A model generated the notes under the pieces. That model did no database searches, had not been told where the DNA came from, and saw only the letters and a program-made list of their open reading frames with translations. A stretch of DNA of 64,000 bases, taken from positions 343,010-407,009 of the forward strand of contig NZ_KQ948020.1 of assembly GCF_001513965.1 (NCBI RefSeq). Direction: 5' to 3'. This stretch comes from Streptomyces cellostaticus. GTDB taxonomy: Bacteria > Actinomycetota > Actinomycetes > Streptomycetales > Streptomycetaceae. The translations under genes and the position numbers were made by a program. How positions within the stretch are numbered: position 1 is the stretch's first letter; the number at the start of each line of letters is the position of its first letter. This document shows positions 49,151 through 57,066 of this stretch, piece by piece.

Positions 49151-50425
49151 GTGACCGCCGACGATCGCTTCAACAAGGACTTCCGGGACCCGGACCGGGA
49201 CCGGTACCACACCATCCGCAGCGAGACCATCTCAGGCCCGGTCACCGACTGGGCGACGGACTTCTCGCACCTGGATCCGCGGTGGTCCGAGGATCCCTTC
49301 CCGATCATGGACGACCTGCGGCAGCGGTGCCCGATCGCGCACACCGAGCGGTTCGGTGGCGCGTGGGTGCCGACCCTGTACGAGGACATCGCGGCGGTCG
49401 CCTACGACACCGACCGCTTCTCCTCGCGGTCGGTGAACGTGGGCAACTTCCGGCCGCCGCGGGACCTGGCGCCGATCGGCGAACTCCCGCCCATCACCTC
49501 CGACCCGCCGTTCCACCACGGCGCGCGCAAGCTGCTGCTGCCGGCGTTCACCAAGACCGCGGTCGCCAGGCTCGAGCCGACCACGAGGGCGTACTGCCAC
49601 TCCCTCATCGACGGCTTCCAGGGACGGGACGTCGTCGACGCGGCCGAGGAGTACGCGCAGCGGGTCCCCGAGCAGGTCATCGGTGACCTGCTCGGCATCC
49701 CGCAGGGGGACCGGAAGCAGTTCCGCGAGCTCATCGCGAACATCAACCGCGAGGACGCCCTCGACTCGCGGGACGAGCACGTCGAACAGCTGAGCAAGAT
49801 GTTCGTCTTCCTGCTCGCGGAGATCAAGGAGCACGTCAAGAACCCGCGTGAGGACCTCATCACCTACCTCCTCAACGTGGAGCTCCGCGGCCGCAAGCTC
49901 GACCCGAACCACATCATCAGCATGATGCTGCTGCTCTTCGCGGCGGGGATCGGCACGACGTCCAAGTCGATCGGCTCGTCCCTGTGGCACCTGGCCGGGA
50001 ACCCGCAGGACCGCGAGCGCCTGGTGGCCGAGCCGGAGTTGCTGCCGACCGCGATGGAGGAGTTCCTCCGTGCCTTCGCGCCGGTCACCATGTCCCGGCT
50101 GGTGAAGGAGGACATGCACTGGCGGGGCGTCGACATGAAGGCCGACGACTGGGTGCTGCTGTCCTTCCCGGCCGCCAACCGGGACCCGGCGCAGTTCGAC
50201 CGGGCCGACGAGGTCATCATCGACCGCGAAGGCAACCGGCACGCCGCGTTCGGCCTCGGCATCCACCGCTGCCTGGGCTCGCACCTGGCCCGGATGGAGC
50301 TCCGCGTCGCACTGGAGGTCTGGCTCGAGCGGATCCCCGAGTTCAGCCTCCAGGACCCGTCCACGGTGGTCTGGGGCGGTCGCCTGGCCCGCGGGCCGCT
50401 GTGCCTTCCGCTCCGCGTCGGCTGA
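49151..50425 (+). CDS. Cytochrome P450, copy B of the duplicated pair
   Basis: A 424-residue heme monooxygenase: EEFLR (ExxR) and FGLGIHRCLGSHLARME as in copy A. The I-helix is LLFAAGIGTT, with Gly at the position of the usual acid; copy A has Ser there. The 100-residue stretch from about residue 140 to 240 (VVDAAEEYAQRVPEQVIGDLLGIPQGDR and on) is the most different from copy A and covers the F/G and I-helix substrate-contact region. The two enzymes thus probably act on different positions or intermediates of related molecules. Followed by a very strong terminator. Confidence 0.92.
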   Translation: MTADDRFNKDFRDPDRDRYHTIRSETISGPVTDWATDFSHLDPRWSEDPFPIMDDLRQRCPIAHTERFGGAWVPTLYEDIAAVAYDTDRFSSRSVNVGNFRPPRDLAPIGELPPITSDPPFHHGARKLLLPAFTKTAVARLEPTTRAYCHSLIDGFQGRDVVDAAEEYAQRVPEQVIGDLLGIPQGDRKQFRELIANINREDALDSRDEHVEQLSKMFVFLLAEIKEHVKNPREDLITYLLNVELRGRKLDPNHIISMMLLLFAAGIGTTSKSIGSSLWHLAGNPQDRERLVAEPELLPTAMEEFLRAFAPVTMSRLVKEDMHWRGVDMKADDWVLLSFPAANRDPAQFDRADEVIIDREGNRHAAFGLGIHRCLGSHLARMELRVALEVWLERIPEFSLQDPSTVVWGGRLARGPLCLPLRVG

Positions 50426-50457
50426 CGGTCTCAGCGGACGCCGGGCGGACCGCAGCA

Positions 50458-50511
50458 AGTCAAGGGGCCCTGGGTACCCGGCGCGAGCCGGGTACCCAGG
50501 GCCCCTTGACT
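50458..50511. terminator. Perfect 25-bp hairpin with GCGA tetraloop
   Basis: Left arm 50458-50482 and right arm 50487-50511 are perfect complements over 25 bp, closing on a 4-nt GCGA (GNRA-type) loop. It lies 32 nt after the P450 B stop and before the convergent uroporphyrinogen decarboxylase end. The strongest terminator of the window. Confidence 0.85.
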
Positions 50512-50686
50512 GCACGGCAGGACCGGCCACGGCCCACCCGCCGCCTACGGAACCTTCCTGCGGAGCCTTCCTGCGGAACCCGCCTACGCCTCACCACCAC
50601 GAACTCCCGGGCCGAAGCTGCCCCTTGAGGTCGCTGCCGAACCCCGGCCGGCCCGCGCGGTGCGCGGCCGGGGTTTCCGGCCGGCC

Positions 50687-51802
50687 CTACGCCGTGGGCG
50701 TGCTCCAGGCGCGCACCTGCTCGACGACGGCCGTGACGTGCTCGATGGGCGTGGTCTTGACGATGCCGTGTCCCAGGTTGAACACGAACGGCCCCCCGCT
50801 CAGGCCGCGCAGGATGCGCTCCGTCTCGGCGTGGAGCGCGGGGCCGCCGGCGATCAGGAGCTGGGGGTCGAGGTTGCCCTGCACGCAGCGGCCCAGGCCG
50901 CGCTGGAGGTTCCGCGCGGCCCATTCGAGCGGAACCGTGGAGTCCAGGCCGATGCAGTCCGCGCCGGTCGCCTCGGCGAAGCCGTCGTAGGAGAGCCCGG
51001 CGCCCCGGGGGAACGCGATGACGGGAACGTCGGGGTACTGCGCCTTCAGCGCGCTGATGATGGCGGCGATCGGCTTGACGCACCAGCGCTCGAAAAGGAC
51101 GTCCGGAAGCACCCCGGCCCAACTGTCGAACAACTGGACCGCTTCCGCGCCCGCCTCGATCTGGCGGCCGAGGAATTGGACGATGGCGGCCGTCAGCAGG
51201 TCCATCAGGGGCTGGAATCCGTCGGGGTCGCTCAGCGCCCACTGTTTGACGACGGAGTGCTCCGACGCGGCGCCGCCGCGGCCTTCGACCATGTAGGTGG
51301 CAATGGTCCACGGTGCGCCGGCATAGCCGATCAGGGCCGTCTCGGCGGGCAGGGCGCGGGTCAGCTGACTGACCGTCTCGTAGATCGGGGCCAGTTCCTC
51401 GTGGAGGCGGGAGATGCTCAGGAATTCGGCGATGTCCGCCGTCGAACGGACGGGCGGCGTCAATACCGGCCCCTCGCCGACCCGGTAGTCCAGGGTCTGG
51501 CCCAGTGCGGCGGCGACCTGCGGAAGGTCCGCGAACACGATGGCGGCGTCGAGCGGGAAGCGGCGCAGCGGCTGCAGGGTGACCTCGACGGCGTGCTCGG
51601 GCGTGGTGCAGAGCCCCACCATGCCGCCGGCCGCCTCACGGACCCGGTGGTACTCGGGCAGGTAGCGTCCGGCCTGCCGCATCAGCCAGATCGGCGGCCG
51701 CTCGGTCCGCTCTCCCGCGAGTGCGCGCAGAAGCAGCTTCTTGGGCTGGACATTGCCGGACCCCGGCTTCGGACTGACTGCTTCCTGGATGCCGATGGCC
51801 AC
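50687..51802 (-). CDS. hemE: Uroporphyrinogen decarboxylase paralogue inside the polyketide region
   Basis: Decarboxylates the four acetates of uroporphyrinogen III to give coproporphyrinogen III in heme synthesis. The family signature is intact: PPIWLMRQAGRYLPEY (substrate Arg), DAAIVFADL (the essential Asp, though the usual FSD is FAD), GYAGAPWTIATYMVEG (Tyr), and FNLGHGI (His). Length, 371 residues, is normal. GTG 51802 follows AGGATGG; an upstream ATG at 51847 would add 15 residues. Streptomyces carries hemE elsewhere for housekeeping, so this copy, among P450 genes, may raise heme supply or may have taken a new role. It is divergent from the aldehyde dehydrogenase. Confidence 0.9.
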   Translation of the reverse strand: MAIGIQEAVSPKPGSGNVQPKKLLLRALAGERTERPPIWLMRQAGRYLPEYHRVREAAGGMVGLCTTPEHAVEVTLQPLRRFPLDAAIVFADLPQVAAALGQTLDYRVGEGPVLTPPVRSTADIAEFLSISRLHEELAPIYETVSQLTRALPAETALIGYAGAPWTIATYMVEGRGGAASEHSVVKQWALSDPDGFQPLMDLLTAAIVQFLGRQIEAGAEAVQLFDSWAGVLPDVLFERWCVKPIAAIISALKAQYPDVPVIAFPRGAGLSYDGFAEATGADCIGLDSTVPLEWAARNLQRGLGRCVQGNLDPQLLIAGGPALHAETERILRGLSGGPFVFNLGHGIVKTTPIEHVTAVVEQVRAWSTPTA

Positions 51803-52075
51803 GTTGTTCCATCCTGTTGAATTGCCCCGGGTGTTGACGGGGCTCAAGTAGCGACGTCGGACCCCATCAATGGGGGACGGCGTCAGCGTAGCAGAGCCCT
51901 TTTGGGTGGCCCGGCAGGCCGCTGACTGTCAGTCAGGAGCCAAAGCGGGCAAGGCCCCGGAATGAAAGTCCCAGTTACCCCGCAGTGGCGGATCGTAGGC
52001 AGAGCGCAATTTACGCGTCCGCCCGGCGCACGCGAGCATGAGCGCCGTGGAGGCGGCGATCGGGAGGGTGACCGG

Positions 52076-53575
52076 ATGAGCCTGGCTGGACGCGCGGAGG
52101 CGCCGATCGGTCGGACGGACCGTTTCTTCATCGGCGGTCAGTGGGTGGTGCCGTCGTCCGGCGCCACGATCGACGTGATCGACTCCGCGACCGAGGAGCT
52201 CTACTTCAGGGTCGCCCAGGCGCAGGCCGCCGACATGTCCAGGGCCGTCGCGGCGGCGCGGGAGGCCTTCGACGACGGCCCCTGGCCGCGGCTGACGCCG
52301 GCCGAGCGGGCCGGGTACCTGCGGGCGATCGGTGCGGAACTCAGGCTCCGCGGCGAGGACATCGCCGAGATCTGGCCGCGCGAGTCCGGGGTCCTGTACA
52401 CCTTCGCCGCGCACGCCGGCACGGGCGCGGAGGCCGCCTTCAAGCGGTACGCCGCGCTGGCCGGCACGTTCCCGTTCGAGGAGCCGGTCAAGCCGACGGC
52501 CGGCGGACAGTTCGGCATGATCGTCCGTGAGCCGGCCGGTGTGGTCGGTGCGATCATTCCGTGGAACGCCCCGATGGGGATGATCAGCAACAAGGTCGGC
52601 CCCGCGCTGCTCGCCGGGTGCACGGTGGTCCTGAAGTCGGCGCCCGAGGCGCCGGGGGAGGGCTACCTGATCGCCGAGGCCGCCGCGGCGGCCGGGCTGC
52701 CGCCCGGCGTGCTCAACGTTGTCACCGCGGACCGCGAGGTGTCCGAGCTGCTGGTGCGCGACCCGCGGGTGGACAAGATCACGTTCACCGGGTCGACGGC
52801 CGCGGGACGGCGCATCGCCTCGATCTGCGGCGAGCGCGTGGCCCGCTGCACGCTGGAGCTCGGCGGCAAGTCCGCCGCCGTGATCCTCGACGACATGGAC
52901 CTTGGGACGGCCGCGCGCAGCCTCGCCCAGGCCGAGTGCCTCCTCACCGGCCAGGTCTGCGCGTCGCTGACCCGGATCGTGGTCAGCCGCTCGCGGCACG
53001 ACGAACTGGTCGAGGCCCTCGCCGGCGTGTTCTCCCGGGTGCGCGTGGGGGACCCGTTCGACCCGCGCTCGCAGATGGGGCCGCTGGCGGCCAGCCGGCA
53101 GCGGGACCGGGTCGAGGGGTACATCGCCAAGGGCGTCGCGGAAGGGGCCATGCTGGCCACGGGCGGCGGTCGCCCGAAGGGCCTGACCCGGGGCTGGTAC
53201 GTCGAGCCCACCGTGTTCGGCAACGTCGACAACCGCTCGGTCATCGCCCAGGAGGAGATCTTCGGCCCCGTGCTGTCCGTCATCCCCGCGGCCGACGAGC
53301 AGGACGCGGTCCGGATCGCCAACGACACCATCTACGGCCTCAACGCGGCGGTGTTCACCAACGACGTCAACCGGGCCCGCGAGGTCGCCGGGCAACTGCG
53401 CTCCGGCACTGTCGGCCACAACGCGCTGCGCAGCGACCTTGGCATCGCGTTCGGCGGGTTCAAGCAGTCCGGCATCGGCCGCGAAGGAGGACGCGAGGGA
53501 CTGCTGCCCTACCTCGAGACCAAGACCGTGATCCTCGAAGGCCGGCCGGCCGGGTACGAGGACACCGTCCTCTGA
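52076..53575 (+). CDS. Aldehyde dehydrogenase family protein
   Basis: A 499-residue NAD(P)-dependent aldehyde dehydrogenase: VVGAIIPWNAP, cofactor site VVLKSAPEAPG and ITFTGSTAAGRRI, general base Glu in TLELGGKSA, nucleophile Cys295 in LTGQVCASLTR, and the C-terminal EEIFGPVLSVI and GGFKQSGIGREGG. All catalytic residues are present. ATG 52076 follows CGGGAGGG. It oxidises an aldehyde to the acid, possibly supplying or trimming a polyketide intermediate made by the neighbouring P450s. The next P450 gene is 148 nt downstream on the same strand. Confidence 0.93.
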   Translation: MSLAGRAEAPIGRTDRFFIGGQWVVPSSGATIDVIDSATEELYFRVAQAQAADMSRAVAAAREAFDDGPWPRLTPAERAGYLRAIGAELRLRGEDIAEIWPRESGVLYTFAAHAGTGAEAAFKRYAALAGTFPFEEPVKPTAGGQFGMIVREPAGVVGAIIPWNAPMGMISNKVGPALLAGCTVVLKSAPEAPGEGYLIAEAAAAAGLPPGVLNVVTADREVSELLVRDPRVDKITFTGSTAAGRRIASICGERVARCTLELGGKSAAVILDDMDLGTAARSLAQAECLLTGQVCASLTRIVVSRSRHDELVEALAGVFSRVRVGDPFDPRSQMGPLAASRQRDRVEGYIAKGVAEGAMLATGGGRPKGLTRGWYVEPTVFGNVDNRSVIAQEEIFGPVLSVIPAADEQDAVRIANDTIYGLNAAVFTNDVNRAREVAGQLRSGTVGHNALRSDLGIAFGGFKQSGIGREGGREGLLPYLETKTVILEGRPAGYEDTVL

Positions 53576-53723
53576 CGGCGCGACCGCTCGCCGGCCCGTA
53601 CGCGGCCACCGCGTGCCCGCGGGCCGCGCCGCACGTCGCCCGGCCCCTGCCCGCCACGTTGATCGACACCTCACTGACCACCCGGCTCACCCGTGAGCCC
53701 GCACAGCCGACGGGGACACACTG

Positions 53724-54995
53724 ATGACTGACCTTGAGGTCCGCCCGGAGGAGCTCCAGGCCCTCGCCGCTCTCTTCGGCCTCGGTGACCCGTACCCGGA
53801 ATACGCGAAGTGGCGTGCGCGGCAGTCGGTCGTCCGGCCGCACGAGAAGCTGTTCGTCTTCAGCCGCTACGAGGACTGCGCGGCGGTCCTCGGCAACCCG
53901 GCCTTCGGCCACGCGCCGAGGGGGGCCAGCCCGCTGCGCACCCTGTGGCGGGGCAGCGGCCGGCCGGCATCCGCCGCCCCGGCCAATGCCGGTGGCGCCG
54001 ATGACGACACGGCCGTGGTCACCGCCCAGGACAACGCCAGCAACATGCTCCGGCTGAACCCGCCCGACCACACGAGGCTGCGCCGCCTGGTGTCCCGCGC
54101 CCTCACCCCGGCGAGCGTCCGGGCCCTGATGCCGCGCATCGAGGCGATCACCAACGAGCTGGTGGGCGACCTCAACCCGAGCTTCGATGTCATCGGCGAC
54201 CTCGCACTCCCGCTGCCGGTCCGGGTGATCAGCGAGCTGCTCGGCATCCCGGAGGCCGACCGGCCGATGGTGGTGACCTGGTCCGAGCAGCTGTCCCGGA
54301 GCATCGACCCCAGCTTCCTCATCACGCCCGAGTCCCGCGTCACGATGCGCGCGGCCCGTGACAGCTTCCACGAGTACCTCGGGGCGCTGATCCCCAAGCG
54401 GCGCCGCGAACCGGGCGACGACCTCGTCTCCGCCCTCGTCCACGTCCACGACGAGGACGGCGCCCTGACCGAGCACGAGATCATCATCACCTGCCGGCTG
54501 CTGCTCATCGCCGGCCACGAGACCACCCGCAGCCTCATCGGCGGGTGCGTCCTCGCCCTGCTCGACCACCCCGCCCAGCTCGCCGCCCTGCAGGCCGACC
54601 CGGACCTGGTCGAGAGGTGCGTCGAAGAGGCCCTCCGCTACGACCCCCCCATCCAGCTCCTGGTCCGTTCCGCGCTGGAGGACACGACGGTCGGCACCAC
54701 CACGGTCCCGGCCGGCGCGCGTGCCCTCATGCTCGTCGGCGCGGCCAACCGCGACGAGGCACTCGGCGATGACCCGGAGGCCTTCGATTTCGTCCGCCCC
54801 GCCCGCCGGCACCTGTCGTTCGGCCACGGGATCCACTTCTGCCTGGGCGCCCCGCTGGGACGCGCCGAGGCCGCCATCGCCCTGCGCCGGCTGCTGCCCG
54901 TCCTCGCCGAGTCCCGGATGACCGAGCCGCCGGTGTGGAAGCCCCACACCGTCATGCGCGGTCTTGAGCACCTCCGGCTGACCACGTCGAGCTGA
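53724..54995 (+). CDS. Cytochrome P450 (fourth in window)
   Basis: A 423-residue P450 with canonical I-helix LLLIAGHETTRSLIGG, ExxR as EEALR, and heme loop FGHGIHFCLGAPLGRAEAA. An alanine-rich insertion (RPASAAPANAGGADDDTAVV) near residues 80-100 is unusual. Compared with the duplicated pair it is a different subfamily, of CYP107/CYP105-like type. No ferredoxin is adjacent, so it may borrow ferredoxin A or B. Probably a tailoring hydroxylase or epoxidase of the cluster. It is convergent with the FUSC gene, with stops only 11 nt apart. Confidence 0.92.
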   Translation: MTDLEVRPEELQALAALFGLGDPYPEYAKWRARQSVVRPHEKLFVFSRYEDCAAVLGNPAFGHAPRGASPLRTLWRGSGRPASAAPANAGGADDDTAVVTAQDNASNMLRLNPPDHTRLRRLVSRALTPASVRALMPRIEAITNELVGDLNPSFDVIGDLALPLPVRVISELLGIPEADRPMVVTWSEQLSRSIDPSFLITPESRVTMRAARDSFHEYLGALIPKRRREPGDDLVSALVHVHDEDGALTEHEIIITCRLLLIAGHETTRSLIGGCVLALLDHPAQLAALQADPDLVERCVEEALRYDPPIQLLVRSALEDTTVGTTTVPAGARALMLVGAANRDEALGDDPEAFDFVRPARRHLSFGHGIHFCLGAPLGRAEAAIALRRLLPVLAESRMTEPPVWKPHTVMRGLEHLRLTTSS

Positions 54996-55006
54996 CGGCG
55001 GGTCAG

Positions 55007-56518
55007 TCAGGCGGCGGAAACGGGCGGCTGGAGGGCCTCGCCGCTGCCGGCCACCTCGGGCGGCCGGCGCCTGGAGAGGGACGGGAGCGCGGCGGCGAAC
55101 TGCCGGAGCGCGGCGTCGAGATCGGCCAGCGGTGCCGTCGGAGCGGGTTCCGGCAGCTCGGGCAGGGGGTCCGCCGGGGCCGACACCGCGCGGCGCAGCA
55201 GCCTGACGGTCTCGGCGGTGGCACGCTCGCACGGGCCGGGCTCGCTCGCGGCCAGGGCGTGCACCGGGCCGCGGGTCGCGAGCAGCGCCTCGCCGGCGTC
55301 GGCCGGCGTGATCCGGTGCGCCGTGCCCAGCCTCCGGGTGGCCGTCCGGTACAGCCGGTGCGAACGCGTGCTGGCGTTCAGGTTGGCGGCCGCGGCGTCG
55401 AACGCGGCGAGCGCCTTGGCGGTGGAGGCCCCGTCGCGGCGGGCATCGAGCACCGAGGTGAGTGCGGCGAGGGTCGCGCCCAGCCGTGCGCGCACCGCGT
55501 CGCCCGTCCGCACCGGCACGAGGAACCAGCCCACGACCACCGCCAGCACGGCCCCCAGGACCAGCGCCTGCAGGCGGATGAGCAGCAGGTGTTGGGGGGA
55601 CTGGCCGAAGTACCCGTAGAACAGGGACAGCGCCGTCGTGATGCCTGCGGCGTAGCAGGCGTAGTTGTAGGCGCGCAGGGTCGAGGCCACAGCCAGTACC
55701 ACGAAGATCAGCACGATGCTGGTGGTGCCGTGGGGTTCGGCCACCGCGGCGATCAGGGCCGCGACGAGCGTGCCCGCCATCGCGCCCAGTCCGCGCTCGA
55801 CGCCCTTGAGGGCCAGGTCGCCGCGGCCGACCGGCCCGAGGCTGACGACCATCGCGCTGATCACGCACCACTGCCAGTGCTCGCCGAACATCAGGTGCCC
55901 GAGTGAGAACGCGGAGGTCAGCGCCACCGCCATCTGCAGGGCCATCCGGGTGCGGGGCGACAGTCCGGCGCGCTGCGCCGACCGCTTGGCAGGGGCCTGC
56001 CCCGGCGGCGAACCCGGAAGGCCGGTCAGCTTCTCGGCGACCCGGCGCACGACGCGGACCCACACGAAGGCACTGAACCCCACTAGCGCCATCCATCCGC
56101 AGACCGGCCACCACGCCATGTGCCCCGTACCGGATCCGGCGGACAGCAGGGCGGCGATCAGCGCCAGCGGAACCAGCGCCCCCAGCCGGGTGACCGCCGC
56201 TCCGAACCGCCTGGTCCAGATCGAACCCGCCATCAGCACCACGAACACCGCCCCGCCGATCACGGGGTGAACGGCCATCTGCGAACCGAGCCAGACGCTC
56301 GCCCCTGCGAGGAACGAGAGCGCGGCGGCCGCCATGACCTTCTGCGGGACCGGCTCACCGCCAGGGCGGCGCGACACCGTGAACGCGAAGATCACGGCCG
56401 GCACCCCGAGCACCGCCCCCGGGTACCCCGCGGCGAGGCGCGCGACCTCCACCGCCGTGAAGAAGGAGCCCAGCACGGCGACCATTGCCACCGCAGAATA
56501 ATAGCCATTGATTAGCAT
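55007..56518 (-). CDS. FUSC-family membrane protein (aromatic-acid-exporter-like)
   Basis: A 503-residue integral membrane protein with two blocks of about five helices (residues 1-150 and 200-340) and a cytoplasmic C-terminal domain. The second block carries the FUSC pattern: LSPRTRMALQMAVALTSAFSLGHLMFGEHWQWCVISAMVV, GVERGLGAMAGTLVAALIAA, and YNYACYAAGITTALSLFYGYFG. FUSC proteins (YccS, AaeB-like) are linked to efflux of aromatic acids and other organic compounds. ATG 56518 follows AGAGGGTGGGA and is preferred over 56533. Divergent from a MarR regulator across an operator-like sequence, so it is plausibly an export or self-protection system of the cluster. Confidence 0.88.
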   Translation of the reverse strand: MLINGYYSAVAMVAVLGSFFTAVEVARLAAGYPGAVLGVPAVIFAFTVSRRPGGEPVPQKVMAAAALSFLAGASVWLGSQMAVHPVIGGAVFVVLMAGSIWTRRFGAAVTRLGALVPLALIAALLSAGSGTGHMAWWPVCGWMALVGFSAFVWVRVVRRVAEKLTGLPGSPPGQAPAKRSAQRAGLSPRTRMALQMAVALTSAFSLGHLMFGEHWQWCVISAMVVSLGPVGRGDLALKGVERGLGAMAGTLVAALIAAVAEPHGTTSIVLIFVVLAVASTLRAYNYACYAAGITTALSLFYGYFGQSPQHLLLIRLQALVLGAVLAVVVGWFLVPVRTGDAVRARLGATLAALTSVLDARRDGASTAKALAAFDAAAANLNASTRSHRLYRTATRRLGTAHRITPADAGEALLATRGPVHALAASEPGPCERATAETVRLLRRAVSAPADPLPELPEPAPTAPLADLDAALRQFAAALPSLSRRRPPEVAGSGEALQPPVSAA

Positions 56519-56572
56519 TCCCACCCTCTGCATGGCCGACTTTGCGCAGATTTCCGGGGCATCTCTCCTGCT

Positions 56573-56596
56573 AATGCTACATGATTGTTTAGTATT
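56573..56596. promoter_or_regulatory. MarR operator-like inverted repeat
   Basis: AATGCTA and TAGTATT (6 of 7 complementary) around a 10-nt spacer, between the divergent FUSC and MarR genes and ending 6 nt before the MarR start. A further half-site TTAGCATT overlaps the FUSC start codon (56512-56519). Confidence 0.5.
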
Positions 56597-56601
56597 GACC
56601 G

Positions 56602-57066
56602 ATGGACACCGACGACTGCACCCAGGCCCTGCTCCAGGGCTTGCTCCGACTGGGCTCCCGCCTGCGCCACGAGCGCCCGCCCGGTGCCCTGACGCCGAAC
56701 AAGATCATCGTGCTGGGCCACCTGCGTCGGAACGGGCCCTGCACCCCCAGCGCCGTGGCCCTCGCCGAGCACCAGCAACTCCAAGCCCTGACCCGGACCT
56801 TCGCCGAGCTGGAGGCCGACGGCCTGATCACCAGGCAGCGTTCGGAGACCGACCGGCGTGCCTCGATCCTCTCGATCGCCGACGCCGGCGCCCAGGCACT
56901 GTCCGACGATCTCGCGCAGCGGGCCGAATGGCTCGGCAGCGCCCTCGGCGCGCTCAGCCCGGTCGAGCAGCAGTTGCTCGCCCTGGCTGCCCAGCTGCTC
57001 AACCAGCTGGCCGACGCCCCCGCCACGGCCGGCCTGGACGGGCGGACGGGGACGCGCACCCCCTGA
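56602..57066 (+). CDS. MarR-family transcriptional regulator
   Basis: A 154-residue winged-helix regulator: LLQGLLRLGSRLRHERP dimerisation helix, then LTPNKIIVLGHLRRNGPCTPSAVALAEHQQLQALTRTFAELEADGLITRQRSETDRRASILSIADAGAQAL, where the DRR...L wing is standard for the family, and a C-terminal dimerisation helix. It is divergent from the FUSC transporter, 83 nt away, and probably represses both itself and the transporter until a ligand (perhaps the cluster product) binds. The start is ATG 56602. Confidence 0.9.
   Translation: MDTDDCTQALLQGLLRLGSRLRHERPPGALTPNKIIVLGHLRRNGPCTPSAVALAEHQQLQALTRTFAELEADGLITRQRSETDRRASILSIADAGAQALSDDLAQRAEWLGSALGALSPVEQQLLALAAQLLNQLADAPATAGLDGRTGTRTP

Larger units (their letters stand above)
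48899..50425 (+). repeat. Right arm of the inverted ferredoxin-P450 duplication
   Basis: The inverted counterpart of about 45975-47494. Homology begins about 50 nt before the ferredoxin start (GCCGAACGG, ACGGTTCACT) and runs to near the P450 stop. Arms of about 1.5 kb flank a 1.4-kb spacer. Confidence 0.85.
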
